From: Metallosphaera tengchongensis
Lineage (GTDB): Archaea > Thermoproteota > Thermoprotei_A > Sulfolobales > Sulfolobaceae
NCBI RefSeq assembly: GCF_013343295.1
Contig: NZ_CP049074.1
Span: 2,089,501-2,153,500 of the forward strand
Direction: 5' to 3'
DNA length: 64,000 bases
The notes beneath the pieces are model-generated. The model searched no databases and was not told where the DNA came from. It saw only the letters and a program-made list of their open reading frames with translations. Shown piece after piece: positions 56,125-63,809 of this stretch (position 1 is its first letter; the number at the start of each line of letters is the position of its first letter). Made by a program: the position numbers and the translations under genes.

Positions 56125-56623
56125 AACCCAAACCCCCTTGTCCAAATCCTCAGCGATTCTTTGAGGTAAAAGCAATATATCGTCCAGTACTTCATTTGGC
56201 TTCAGTCTGTCCTGCTTGAATAATGAATATCTCTCTATGTAGATTTCTAGGTTATTCGACTTAACCCCTATACTCTTTATAGACCCGAGGAATTGGTTTA
56301 ACGACGATAAAACGTTTGTGAAGTTAAACTTAATCCTCAACTTTAAGGACTTCGCTAGGGAATCTAGGAGTAGTTTTCTGTTTAATTCATCTTCAAACTC
56401 CTCAATACTACTAATCCCTTCTATACTAAGCTTGGCTACTATATATTTATTACTAACTTTTAATTTTACAAAATTTAACAAAGAAGATTTACCAGTCCTT
56501 CTGGGGGAGGATTGCTACTGGCTGTCTATTCTCTATATAGTTTATTAGTGAGCTAACCTCCTTATCTCTATCAAAAAACTCTTCTTCCTCTGTTAATTCC
56601 CTACCAAAGATAAACTTAACCAT

Positions 56624-56999
56624 ACGATACCGTAGGGGTATCGGTACCGTAGAAAATAAACTTAGCTTATAAGAAGAAAAGGTCGCCATGAGGGATTATT
56701 GACCGCTAAGGGTGCGAAGAAAAGTTAGACGTAAAAAGAAGACCTTGCCCTGCAGGGTAACGCTTTTAACATTTGGTGCGCTCGCCTCTTCATGGAACTC
56801 CCTTCTGGTCAACTTCTCTATGAGGGACGGAGATCTGCCGCAATACCAAAAGGGTGTCGGTATTGTCACTGTTAGATTGTGCCATAGTGAGGCAAAACAG
56901 TGAAAATAAGAAAAGGGGTTAGTCAACTACCATGGTAGTTGACCAAGGAATCAGTGTTTCTACAAGGACTGTGAAGTGAGAGAGGGGTTTGGGTTTCAT
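56624..56999. other. No intact gene; holds a 22-bp perfect palindrome
   Basis: Upstream of the disrupted ATPase. Near 56630-56650 GATACC and GGTATC form a short inverted repeat that may be a regulatory site. A 63-codon plus frame (56712-56903) is unassigned. The palindrome at 56922-56943 is listed separately. Beyond it the sequence joins an IS607-type remnant. Confidence 0.4.
56922..56943. repeat. Perfect 22-bp palindrome
   Basis: The left arm GTCAACTACCA and the right arm TGGTAGTTGAC meet without a spacer. No other copy was seen in the window. A dyad of this length suggests a dimeric protein-binding site or the end of an unidentified element. Confidence 0.6.
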
Positions 57000-57235
57000 C
57001 GGGTCTCATATAACTTGATATAAACCCTCAACCCTTGTCACGGGAGTCGAGCGGGTTTTCCTTCATCCTCCTCCGCCCCAAGGGGTAACCCCGACCCACT
57101 TAGATGGGATGCCGTCTAAGTGGGGGAACCCGCACATCTTGAGCTCCATATGCAAGCCTTTCGGGATACATACCCACATCCGGCATTTTACAAAAATGTC
57201 AGTATGGAGTTATATAGTCTTAACACTCTCGATGA
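57000..57235 (-). pseudogene. tnpB 3' remnant of IS607-type element
   Basis: Inverted match to 55870-56137: GGGTTTGGGTTTCAT, CTCGACTCCCGTGACAAGG-like sequence, PSKWG region and GTATGTATCCCGAAAGG. It ends where a type-B tnpB remnant begins on the plus strand. The N-terminal two-thirds are absent. Confidence 0.65.
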
Positions 57236-57960
57236 AACTGCTTACTACGGCTAGGCTAGTAACGAAGGGCAGGAAGGTGTACCTGAAGGTCTCCCTCCTG
57301 AAGGTCTGGAGAGGACTGGAAGCTAAGGACGGCGTACCTGTAGACATAGACATGGCTTAACTCGTTGTTAATAAAGAAGACGAAAAGTACTTCAGGGTAC
57401 TCACAAGGCCTGAAGACGCCCACCACTACAAGTCACTGGCTGAATCACTACAGAGGTACGAAAAGAGGTGGAAGGAGGACAAGAGTGTCCTTTTCAGGAT
57501 AGAACCACTCAACAGGAAGGCTAGGGAAGTCTCAGAGGACTCCGCAAGACGGTGCGAAATTGGGTGTTAACACAGCTAACCCATTCGACGTTCCTGCCGT
57601 CCTCCTTGAATACCTCGACAACCTCATCAAAAATGTGAAGAAGATTCCCTCTGAGTCCAGGGACGAGCTTTATCTCATGCAGAACTATAGACTGCAGTAG
57701 GATTGAATGTCGGGCAAAGAAGCACGGGCTCAAGGCGGTCAACGTAGACCCTCACTACTCTACTTCATGTCCTAAGTGTGGGAAAGAGAAGAGGTTTCCC
57801 ATAGGTACTTCCGCCGTCCATGCAGTTATGAGGATGACCGTGACGTCACCGCAATCGTGGACTATTACGCGAGGGGTGCTCTGAGCCTCTCGACTGCTCT
57901 CACATGAGGGGTGTATCCCCGGACCGATGAGGTGGACCGCCATGGCATGGAGGAAGTCAA
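57236..57960 (+). pseudogene. tnpB: tnpB relic, type B, with right-end hairpin
   Basis: From LVTKGRKVYLKVSLLKVWRG, with AKDGVPVDIDMA and a stop, via [20 protein letters not shown], to KKIPSESRDELYLMQNY and a broken zinc finger (TSCPKCGKE). The hairpin at 57933-57960 (GGACCGCC, AT, GGCATGGAGG, AAGTCA) is the right end. Several shifts; N-terminal part replaced by an inverted IS607-type tail, showing recombination between relics. Confidence 0.65.
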
Positions 57961-58058
57961 TCACTAACGTATCCTCTTAAATAGCTGAAAACGTTTGGAA
58001 TAATCGCTACGTAATAGTTTATAACTTCTGGGGGAGAACATATATTCTGGGGGAGAAG

Positions 58059-59114
58059 TTGTTATTTGATGAAAGACCTAAAACGAGGAGACAGGAGCTG
58101 TTCGATAGGGATATAGAAATAGAGGGGATAAAGAGTAACGTAGATAGGCCTCTCCTAGTAATATCTGGAATCAGGAGAATAGGTAAGACGTCTACACTTT
58201 TAGTGGCGTTAAACGAGCTAGGGAGAGATTACGTATTAATTGACTGCAGAAAGCTAAAGGAGAATTACGGCAGACAGGACCTGTATAATCTCTTCTCAAG
58301 TAGCTTTTCCACAGTTGTGGATAAGGTAAAGGGCGTACTCTCAGGGGTTAGAGGAGTGAGCATATTAGGAAACTCAATCGAATTTAAGTGGAAAGGTAGG
58401 GACTCAGTCTCCCTCGCTGACCTGTTTGACCATTTAAACGGGAAAAGACTAATTATAGCGATGGATGAGACGCAAAAGCTGAGGGGGCCATTATCGAAGG
58501 AGGTGAGGGAGGCAATAGCCCACGCATATGATTATGACAGAAACTTGACCTTTATTTTGACAGGTTCAGAAGTTGGATTACTCTACGATTTTCTGGGCGT
58601 AGAAGATAGAGAGTCTCCACTTTACGGAAGGTACTACTATCAGATAACTCTTGACAGGTTTGAGAAGGAGAGAGCAACTGAGTTCTTAAGGAAAGGTTTC
58701 GACGAAATATCTGCGAAAGTCAGCGACGAGGAAACAGAGAAACTGGTGGAGTTCTTTGACGGAATACCAGGTTGGCTCACGTTTGGGGCTAACAGGTTTT
58801 TAGAGGGGAGAAAGATTGAAGAAGTGAGGGAGATTGCAATAGATGTAGCGTTAAACGAGATAGAGAACTTAATAGAGACTAAGAGAAGGGTGTCAGAGAT
58901 AGTAGGTAGAAGATATAAAAACGCGTTGAAGTGCTTGGCGTTAGGGGAGAACAGTTGGAGCAAACTGTCCAACTGTTTGCAGAGAGCTGAAGGAAGCACT
59001 ATGTCCAGTAGCGTTCTGGAAAACATAATAACTAACCTAGAGAAGAGTAGTATAATAAAGGACTACGAATTCTTAGACCCAATATACGGTGAGGCAAGCA
59101 AAAGATTAAGTTAA
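58059..59114 (+). CDS. Archaeal STAND-type ATPase
   Basis: A 351-aa protein of the archaeal ATPase family. FDRDIEIEGIKSNVDRPLLV leads to Walker A SGIRRIGKTSTLL (about residues 36-48), KRLIIAMDETQKL is Walker B and FILTGSEVG sensor 1, followed by a winged-helix-like C-terminal part (KNALKCLALGENSWSKL). These NTPases are proposed signal-transducing or toxin-linked switches; target unknown. The TTG start at 58059 is preceded by GGGGGAG, a strong Shine-Dalgarno site, and the TATA-like GTTTATAAC at 58017-58025, so this gene likely has a short leader. A GGGGGAGAA motif is doubled just upstream (58029 and 58047). Confidence 0.8.
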   Translation: MLFDERPKTRRQELFDRDIEIEGIKSNVDRPLLVISGIRRIGKTSTLLVALNELGRDYVLIDCRKLKENYGRQDLYNLFSSSFSTVVDKVKGVLSGVRGVSILGNSIEFKWKGRDSVSLADLFDHLNGKRLIIAMDETQKLRGPLSKEVREAIAHAYDYDRNLTFILTGSEVGLLYDFLGVEDRESPLYGRYYYQITLDRFEKERATEFLRKGFDEISAKVSDEETEKLVEFFDGIPGWLTFGANRFLEGRKIEEVREIAIDVALNEIENLIETKRRVSEIVGRRYKNALKCLALGENSWSKLSNCLQRAEGSTMSSSVLENIITNLEKSSIIKDYEFLDPIYGEASKRLS

Positions 59115-59181
59115 GTATGAAACTGACCTCTACCAAAAAAAGGAAGGTTTCCGTTTCTTCTGTTACCTACAAAGTGATGAA

Positions 59182-59213
59182 ATCCTCGCCCTCTAGGTTG
59201 GGGAGGAGGTCAG
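59182..59213 (+). repeat. Solo palindromic unit between convergent genes
   Basis: Order: AATCCTCGCCC, TCTAGG, TTGGGGAGG, AGGTCAG. It lies between the ends of the ATPase gene (plus) and the 117-aa gene (minus), without tnpB sequence. It could also function as a terminator hairpin. Confidence 0.6.
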
Positions 59214-59224
59214 TTCTCCTAGCC

Positions 59225-59578
59225 TTAAAAGTCTGCGTTGCTTCCATCACAATAATCTATCAATGTAGCCTCCTTCGACGTAGGGAACATCGTAATCACC
59301 TTCTTAGAGTTTCCTTCTACTTTAAAGACAATAACCATATACAACCCTTCAATTATTCTTTCACAATAAGAGTGTTGTACATCGTTATTCTCCACTCTAA
59401 GCTCCTTAGTGTATACAATTTGAGGTGAATTGCAAAAGTTATCTAGTATTCTTCTTATATGAGATATAATTTCTATCCCAAATCTTCTAGACTTCCTCCC
59501 TTTCCCTAAGCCTCTCATTAGCGTGACGTGTGAAAGTGCAATAGTTAATAGAGAGTCACCGTGCTTACGCTCACACAA
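59225..59578 (-). CDS. Unknown 117-aa protein, possible BECR-fold RNase-like
   Basis: Small basic protein. TIALSHVTLMRGLGKGRKSR supplies a His followed by Arg/Lys-rich residues, EIISHIRRILDNFC a helix, and QHSYCERIIEGLYMVIVFKV, then KKVITMFPTSKE a pair of strands ending in T-M-F-P. This layout is like that of the protein at 44241-44642 and of BECR-type small ribonucleases (H-x-x-R, R on strands, T-x-Y-P end). The similarity is by eye and low. The start is a TTG at 59578 and is uncertain; the ATG near 59518 (MRGLGKGRK) would lose the His. It is convergent with the ATPase gene. Confidence 0.4.
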   Translation of the reverse strand: MCERKHGDSLLTIALSHVTLMRGLGKGRKSRRFGIEIISHIRRILDNFCNSPQIVYTKELRVENNDVQHSYCERIIEGLYMVIVFKVEGNSKKVITMFPTSKEATLIDYCDGSNADF

Positions 59579-59638
59579 GGAGCACCGAAAACGTCCCTAT
59601 AGGTTGGATATATGGCTATGTTAGTTATGCCGTTGTCA

Positions 59639-59880
59639 GCAGTTTCCGTTAACTTGTAAAATTATATAATTCCATATCAATATCTTACACAGTGCTGAGA
59701 GTAAAGGGAGTGTGCGAGGGACTAGGAATGTCCTACACTACTCTTGGACTTACGTCAAACAGGGTAAGGTTAAGCCTGTCGTCCTGGAGAGAGGTAAATG
59801 AGGTTTAGGGAGGAGGACGTGGAGAGGTTAGTGGGCGTGGTGAAGAAGAGGGAGGTTCCTATTTGCGAGTTCTGCACCTC
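59639..59880 (+). pseudogene. tnpA: IS607-type tnpA 5' remnant with left end
   Basis: Begins GCAGTTTCCGTTAAC as in the intact element at 54210, then VKGVCEGLGMSYTTL-like and WRFREEDVERLVGVVKKREV, i.e. the HTH of TnpA, with a frameshift near 59745 and a stop. The recombinase domain is absent and the sequence joins a type-A tnpB tail. Confidence 0.7.
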
Positions 59881-60124
59881 TAGTCTCTGAGCTTTCCATG
59901 ACGTTCCCGTTGAAAGGGAGCCTAGGGAGTTGCTAACTGCCCTCTAGGTCAAAGCCTCCACAGTGACGTTAATGGAGATTTAAACGTAAAGAAATTAGGG
60001 ATAAAGAGGACTGTAACCCTATTAAAGAAGCTCTCTTCCTCGTAACGACTAACGGAGTAACTCCGGCGAAGGGGAGTAACACCTTAGACTTAGCGGAACC
60101 CTTTAGGGCGGGGAGGGGGTCAGT
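59881..60124 (+). pseudogene. tnpB type-A tail with right-end hairpin
   Basis: Corresponds to 8070-8303: GTTGAAAGGGAGCCTAGGG, the zinc-finger tail region, then GGGGAGTAACACCTTAGACT and the hairpin at 60096-60124 (CGGAACCCTTTAGGGCGGGG, AGGGGGTCAG). Frameshifted throughout. Fused to an IS607-type tnpA remnant. Confidence 0.65.
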
Positions 60125-60232
60125 CACTACGAGAAGTAGTTAACACTGTTATCGTCCGAACCCTAGACGACGTTCCTCTCTACCTAAAAAGACGAGTAGT
60201 AAGGGGCAAGCACCTCACGCTCCTAAAAAAGT

Positions 60233-60589
60233 TCAATGGTGGTGATGTTCTCCGTGTGTGGGCTTGTCTGTCTCCTTCAGCTTCCCTTCCACCAGCATCC
60301 TTACCGCTTCTTCCGCACTGGTGTTAGGCTCCGCTAAGAACACCTTAGCCTTCCCTTGAAGGAACCTTATCCCCGGTGGGCCTATCTCCACCAAGATGAA
60401 GGTCTTAGCCCCCCTCTCCAGGGCTGACTTTAGCATGTGCACCCCTCTAGCGTAGTTAGCTGTCAACGCTGGGTTATCGTACTCCTCCACCAACTTAGCC
60501 TCCATACCCTCTACCTCGTATATCCTGACCTTCTCTCCTTCTCCCGGCCCATCGACGAGGCCGTTAGTCACAGGTACTGCTACCTTCAT
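60233..60589 (-). CDS. NifX/NifB-like (dinitrogenase iron-molybdenum cofactor family) protein
   Basis: A 118-aa protein of the Fe-Mo cofactor-binding family. MKVAVPVTNGLVDGPGEGEK is the typical start, and GAKTFILVEIGPPGIRFLQG, AKVFLAE, then EEAVRMLVEGKL the usual core and helix. It ends in GEHHHH, a possible metal-binding tail. Stand-alone members in non-nitrogen-fixing archaea are thought to handle metal clusters or metals. The ATG overlaps the stop codon of the PadR-type regulator gene by 4 bp, so the pair is an operon under that regulator. GC-rich. No other nif gene is near. Confidence 0.75.
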   Translation of the reverse strand: MKVAVPVTNGLVDGPGEGEKVRIYEVEGMEAKLVEEYDNPALTANYARGVHMLKSALERGAKTFILVEIGPPGIRFLQGKAKVFLAEPNTSAEEAVRMLVEGKLKETDKPTHGEHHHH

Positions 60590-61032
60590 TTTGACACCAG
60601 CTCGTCCAGTCTTTTGGCTACCTCCTTTAGCTTCCCCCTCATTTTCTCAAACCCCTCCGGTTCGCTCTTCTTCAGGTCCTCCAGGTATTCCACTAGGAAC
60701 TCAATCTGCTCCCCGACGTCTTCTCCTCCAGCAGGTACCCAGTTTAGCCTCCCTATTACCGAGTCTATCCACTCCTTCCCTTCGTCGGTCAGCTCGTACT
60801 TTCCGTCGCCCCTGTTCCTTATCAGGCCCTCCTCCGTCATCCTCGCCAGCATCGGGTATAGGGATCCAGGGGAGGGGACCCAGCCCATCCCCTTCTCTAT
60901 GCTCCTCATTATCTCAACACCGTTCTTTGGTCCCTCCCTCAGTGACGTCAGTATGAGGAACCTCAGCCCCCTCCTATGCCTTGAGCGGAACCCGTGGTGT
61001 CCGTGAACCCAGTTCATACCACATCTCACCAT
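60586..61032 (-). CDS. PadR-family transcriptional regulator
   Basis: A 148-aa winged-helix protein. GLRFLILTSLREGPKNGVEI, then GWVPSPGSLYPMLARMTEEG with SLYPML, and YELTDEGKEWID are PadR signatures; the C-terminal helix is charged (LKKSEPEGFEKMRGKLKEVA) and likely dimerises. His-rich N-terminus (VHGHHGFRSRHRRG) could bind a metal. Its start ATG 61032 lies about 31 nt after TATA-like GCTTTTATAT (minus, 61061-61070), and two palindromes separate them, pointing to autorepression of this regulator and the NifX-like gene. Confidence 0.82.
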   Translation of the reverse strand: MVRCGMNWVHGHHGFRSRHRRGLRFLILTSLREGPKNGVEIMRSIEKGMGWVPSPGSLYPMLARMTEEGLIRNRGDGKYELTDEGKEWIDSVIGRLNWVPAGGEDVGEQIEFLVEYLEDLKKSEPEGFEKMRGKLKEVAKRLDELVSK

Positions 61033-61062
61033 ATCTAAATTTAGATATCGGTTTTCCGATAT
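61031..61062 (-). promoter_or_regulatory. Two overlapping palindromic operators in padR promoter
   Basis: ATATCTAAATTTAGATAT (61031-61048, perfect 18-bp palindrome, next to the start codon) and ATATCGG, TTTT, CCGATAT (61045-61062) share four bases. They lie between the TATA box and start codon of the regulator gene, the usual position for repression by a dimeric regulator. Confidence 0.65.
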
Positions 61063-61084
61063 AAAAGCTTACCTCAGGGTCTAA

Positions 61085-61310
61085 AGTCGGTTGTAGTAGG
61101 GAAGCGGTCTGGTTTCCAGGGTATTCATAACACTTGAAATGAATTCTCAAACCTGAGGCCCACGGGAGGCGACTAGTCTTCTCAGAGGGAGTAACCCCGT
61201 GATGGGGAGTGATGCCCAAGACCCAAGTGGGATCAGGGTAGGCAAGAGCTCAGACGTATATGCTCCTACATCTACTATAAAGTCTCCTTATGACCGATCT
61301 CTTTATAGAT
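61085..61310 (-). pseudogene. tnpB 3' remnant, IS607/IS605 type
   Basis: The minus-strand reading HHGVTPSEKTSRLPWASGLR with IHFKCYEY resembles the tail of the tnpB at 54826 (EAQGLRVHIKLYEFQ). Upstream (to 61310) little can be aligned. Only a fragment of the tail remains. No hairpin is evident. Confidence 0.45.
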
Positions 61311-61811
61311 TGTGGGGACAACCCTCCTCTATATCAGACACCTTAGCTTATAGCGCTATTCTCTCGTTAACAATACCCATAACTTCTGGACGTCTTTCTC
61401 TGGACTGCCACTCGTCACCCTACCTCACGACTGGCGTTACCTTACCCCTTCTGACCTAACTGAGCTATATGACACGATATAACTTAACAGTCTGGCTGAA
61501 ACTGCTGATGAGAGCCAAAATAACACCTAGTTAGAACATTGTTGTTAAGCTTTAAAGCTCCTTCTCAGCGCACTCGTCATGGTTTAATAATGTACATACC
61601 TAGTCATCGAGGGATCCATTTGACGAGCTTCAATAAGTTTTCACCGTAATCCTTGGTAGGGTTAAGGACGGTATTTATTCACGTAGTTATAGGTCACTTG
61701 ACCTCTAATCTCTGGGTAACAGATTTTATGAATATGTGGACCTTCCTGGACTTATAACGAATATCCTTAAACAAACTATACAGCCATATCAGTAACTGAT
61801 AAAAAGAACAG
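61311..61811. other. About 500 bp without a recognisable gene
   Basis: An 86-codon plus frame (61199-61459) has no promoter and looks like a shadow of the transposon tail. No domain, repeat or promoter can be supported before the palindromic unit at 61812. Confidence 0.45.
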
Positions 61812-61842
61812 CAAACTCTCGCCGTGACTGGGAGGAGGTCAG
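61812..61842 (+). repeat. Solo palindromic unit at the 3' end of a GT4 gene
   Basis: Order: GCAAACTCTCGCC, GTGACT, GGGAGG, AGGTCAG. Its end overlaps the stop-codon region of the convergent GT4 gene at 61839. Its loop GTGACT is shared with the unit at 63818. Confidence 0.6.
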
Positions 61843-62900
61843 TTGTCAAGGAATCTAGACAAGTAATCCCATAACCTCCTCTTGAAAGACGAGGCTGAGA
61901 ACCCCATCGCTATCTCGTGCACCCTTTCCCTCATATCCTCCCTTAACAGATCCCTCAGTTTCGATGACGCTTCCTCCAAAGTGTTATACCCCAACTCCTT
62001 AGGTACTACCTCATACGCTCCGCTCTGGACTGGTACGAGAGGTGTGAGCCCAGACGCCATAGCTTCTACCACTGGTATCCCAAAGTGTTCCCCTATCGTA
62101 GGGTGGAAGTAGACCTTTGCCCTACCCATCACCTTGATCATCTCCCCCTGGTCAACGTCATGGTAGATCTCCACGTTTGCATGGTGTTTGTCCCTGATCC
62201 TCTTAAGCTTCTCCAGGTAATCCCTCTCCACTAGGGAACCCATGATCACGCCCTTTACCCCCGTCATAGCAGACAGGTAGATGGCGTTTTCCAACATCTT
62301 ACCCCTCTCTATTCTCCCTATAGAGATGAACATGTCTTCCCTGTCCCTGTGTTTATACACCTCGCCGAACTTCTCCACCTCCACTGGTGGGTATACCACG
62401 TCGGGTTCACTGACGTTATAGACTTCACTTATAGCCTTAGCTGAGAGCCGGGAGTTAGCTATGAAGATGCACTGCCTAGCCTCCCTCCTCAGCGTAGGTA
62501 AATATAGACGGAAGGGGAGTAGGTAGACTCTCCATATCCCCTTATACTTGGAGGGGAGGGAGGATAGTGCCGGGGCACCAGCGTAGACCACGTGCGGAGC
62601 TATCTTGGAGAGAGGTATGGGGACTCCAGAGAGGTTGAGGAATACCTTTGGTATTACCCTAGACGCAGGGAGCTTCACGAGTATCCTCTGGTACTTGTCC
62701 AGTTTAGGTAGGGAGAAAGGGAGGAAATAAACTGCGTTAGTCCTTTTAGGTTTAGCGAAGGATATAGGGGTGAAGGAGACTCCCCTCTCCCTCAACATCT
62801 CGAAGGATGTGAGATATACTTTCCCCTCTCCGCTTGAGACCTCCTTGACCCCTAACCCGTGAGCTATGACCCCTACATCAACGTTTTTAATTGAAGGCAC
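61839..62900 (-). CDS. GT4-family glycosyltransferase
   Basis: A 353-aa GT-B enzyme. The N-terminal NVDVGVIAHGLGVKEVSSGE and APHVVYAGAPALSS belong to the acceptor domain; ISIGRIERGKMLENAI is the linker to the donor domain; PTIGEHFGIPVVEAMASG contains the EX7E pair (E-H-F-G-I-P-V-V-E). This looks like an ALG11-type GT4, which adds mannose from a nucleotide sugar on lipid-linked glycans, but specificity is unknown. It is GC-rich. The start is a GTG at 62900, 26 nt from a TATA box that lies inside the divergent gene. The two genes are 12 bp apart. Confidence 0.82.
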   Translation of the reverse strand: MPSIKNVDVGVIAHGLGVKEVSSGEGKVYLTSFEMLRERGVSFTPISFAKPKRTNAVYFLPFSLPKLDKYQRILVKLPASRVIPKVFLNLSGVPIPLSKIAPHVVYAGAPALSSLPSKYKGIWRVYLLPFRLYLPTLRREARQCIFIANSRLSAKAISEVYNVSEPDVVYPPVEVEKFGEVYKHRDREDMFISIGRIERGKMLENAIYLSAMTGVKGVIMGSLVERDYLEKLKRIRDKHHANVEIYHDVDQGEMIKVMGRAKVYFHPTIGEHFGIPVVEAMASGLTPLVPVQSGAYEVVPKELGYNTLEEASSKLRDLLREDMRERVHEIAMGFSASSFKRRLWDYLSRFLDN

Positions 62901-62930
62901 GAGAATATCTTGATGCCTGAGGTTTTAATT
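62883..62930. promoter_or_regulatory. Interlocked divergent promoters
   Basis: GTTTTTAATT (62883-62892) is centred 25 nt before ATG 62913 of the plus gene and lies within codons 3-6 of the minus gene. GGTTTTAATT (62921-62930), read as AATTAAAACC on the minus strand, is centred 26 nt before the GTG at 62900 and lies within the first codons of the plus gene. The arrangement fits leaderless transcription from both. Confidence 0.65.
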
Positions 62931-63809
62931 CCAGTGGGTCCTGGAGACAGAGCCGAGTGGGTGGAGAGGACCTTGACCTCTGCCGTCGCTATCTCTGATA
63001 AGGTCACAGTCTATGACAACAGTGAGAGGGAGGACTTGAGGGGAATAATTGAGAAGTTCAACGTGAAGCATGTGGTTGACAGACGCATGAGGAAGGTCAA
63101 CATGGCTATGCTTAGGAACAGGTTACTCTCTCTCGCAACTGAGGATTTGGTCATCATGATGGACAGTGACGTAGTCATAAAGTCAGCCAAGTCTCTCTTG
63201 AGTAGGGTAGCAGAGCAAGGCTACGCATATACGTGGATGCACTACGCCTACACTGAGGAAGAGCTCGGGAGGCCCAGATCTCCTGGGGAGGAGAACCCGA
63301 ACCTGGGGTGTGCAGCAATAAACTTGAAAGATGTGAAGGAAATAGGTATGTTTGACGAGAAGTATGAGAGAGACGAGGACATCTGGCTGTACTCTAAGCT
63401 CAAACACAGCGGGAAGAGGGTCGGGCCAGTGGAGGAGAGGTGTCTCCACCTAAACACGTCGCATTTAAGGAAGGACCTCTCATCTTCCCTCAGGGAGGCA
63501 AGGAGAAACCTATGGAGGAGCAAGTATGATATGATGATGGTCTTCGACGGATTGGCCGACTTCACTTTCCTCACAGGTTACAGTTACTTCGGGTCGTACT
63601 ACGTAATAGGCCTGTTGTCAGCTCTCATCCCGCTGGCCTCGCTCCTCTACATACCTGTTATAGGGTATGGGGTAAAGTACTACGGAGGAGTGAAGGAGTG
63701 GGCCTACAATCTCATCCCTGGGCTAGCGTTGGCAATATCCCTCCCCTACGGGCTTTGCTGGAACTTACTGAAGATGAGGAGTAGGAGAAAGGGTGGAGTG
63801 ACGCCTTAG
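62913..63809 (+). CDS. GT2-like glycosyltransferase with C-terminal membrane helices
   Basis: A 298-aa protein. Residues 1-10 (MPEVLIPVGP) and the segment DLVIMMDSDVVIK give a GT-A fold with a D-S-D metal site near residue 90; GMFDEKYERDEDIWLYSKLK carries the acidic catalytic-base region (E-D). Two hydrophobic helices (GLLSALIPLASLLYIPVIGY, LIPGLALAISLPYGLCW) and a basic tail anchor it in the membrane. The plus-strand frame opens at a TTG at 62910, but ATG 62913 is chosen on TATA spacing. It is divergent from a GT4 gene; the two may build one glycan. GC-rich. Confidence 0.75.
   Translation: MPEVLIPVGPGDRAEWVERTLTSAVAISDKVTVYDNSEREDLRGIIEKFNVKHVVDRRMRKVNMAMLRNRLLSLATEDLVIMMDSDVVIKSAKSLLSRVAEQGYAYTWMHYAYTEEELGRPRSPGEENPNLGCAAINLKDVKEIGMFDEKYERDEDIWLYSKLKHSGKRVGPVEERCLHLNTSHLRKDLSSSLREARRNLWRSKYDMMMVFDGLADFTFLTGYSYFGSYYVIGLLSALIPLASLLYIPVIGYGVKYYGGVKEWAYNLIPGLALAISLPYGLCWNLLKMRSRRKGGVTP

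Larger units (their letters stand above)
54209..56137 (+). mobile_element. Intact IS607-type element (tnpA + tnpB)
   Basis: The left end begins TGCAGTTTCCGTTAAC, which recurs at 59638. The right end AAACCCAAACCCC recurs in the remnants ending at 43904, 51888 and about 57003. It carries a serine recombinase gene and an intact tnpB overlapping by 23 bp. It is flanked by CCCTTGTCC at 54200-54208 and 56135-56143, and interrupts an ATPase gene. It is the only complete transposon in the window. Confidence 0.8.
53962..56623 (-). pseudogene. Archaeal STAND-type ATPase split by IS607-type element and a frameshift
   Basis: Three minus-strand pieces make one ATPase. 56489-56623: MVKFIFGRELTEEEEFFDRD, then KEVSSLINYIENRQPVAIL, leading to Walker A. 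One base shift in the C-run near 56505 separates it from RRTGKSSLLNFVKL and the rest down to AEDLDKG at 56145. The final piece 53962-54200 continues VVMIMDEFQKIRYLRQPFPR (Walker B) and ISGSEV. Removing the element and one copy of the 9-bp flanking repeat joins DKG and VVMIMDE exactly. The Walker-type order matches the intact ATPase at 58059-59114. The C-terminal half is missing. Confidence 0.7.

Noticed and set aside
60233-60589. Evidence of nitrogen fixation from the NifX-like protein
   Set aside because: No other nif gene is present and stand-alone members are common in organisms that do not fix nitrogen.
60437-61006. 189-codon plus-strand frame opposite the NifX-like and PadR genes
   Set aside because: Antisense shadow; Ser/Pro-rich with no domain, while both minus-strand genes have clear family motifs.
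1999-61842. Reading all palindromic units as simple transcription terminators
   Set aside because: Some lie inside coding remnants or upstream of promoters, they share long specific flanks ending in GTCAG, and archaeal termination does not depend on such GC-rich hairpins. A secondary terminator role at 16752 or 59182 remains possible.
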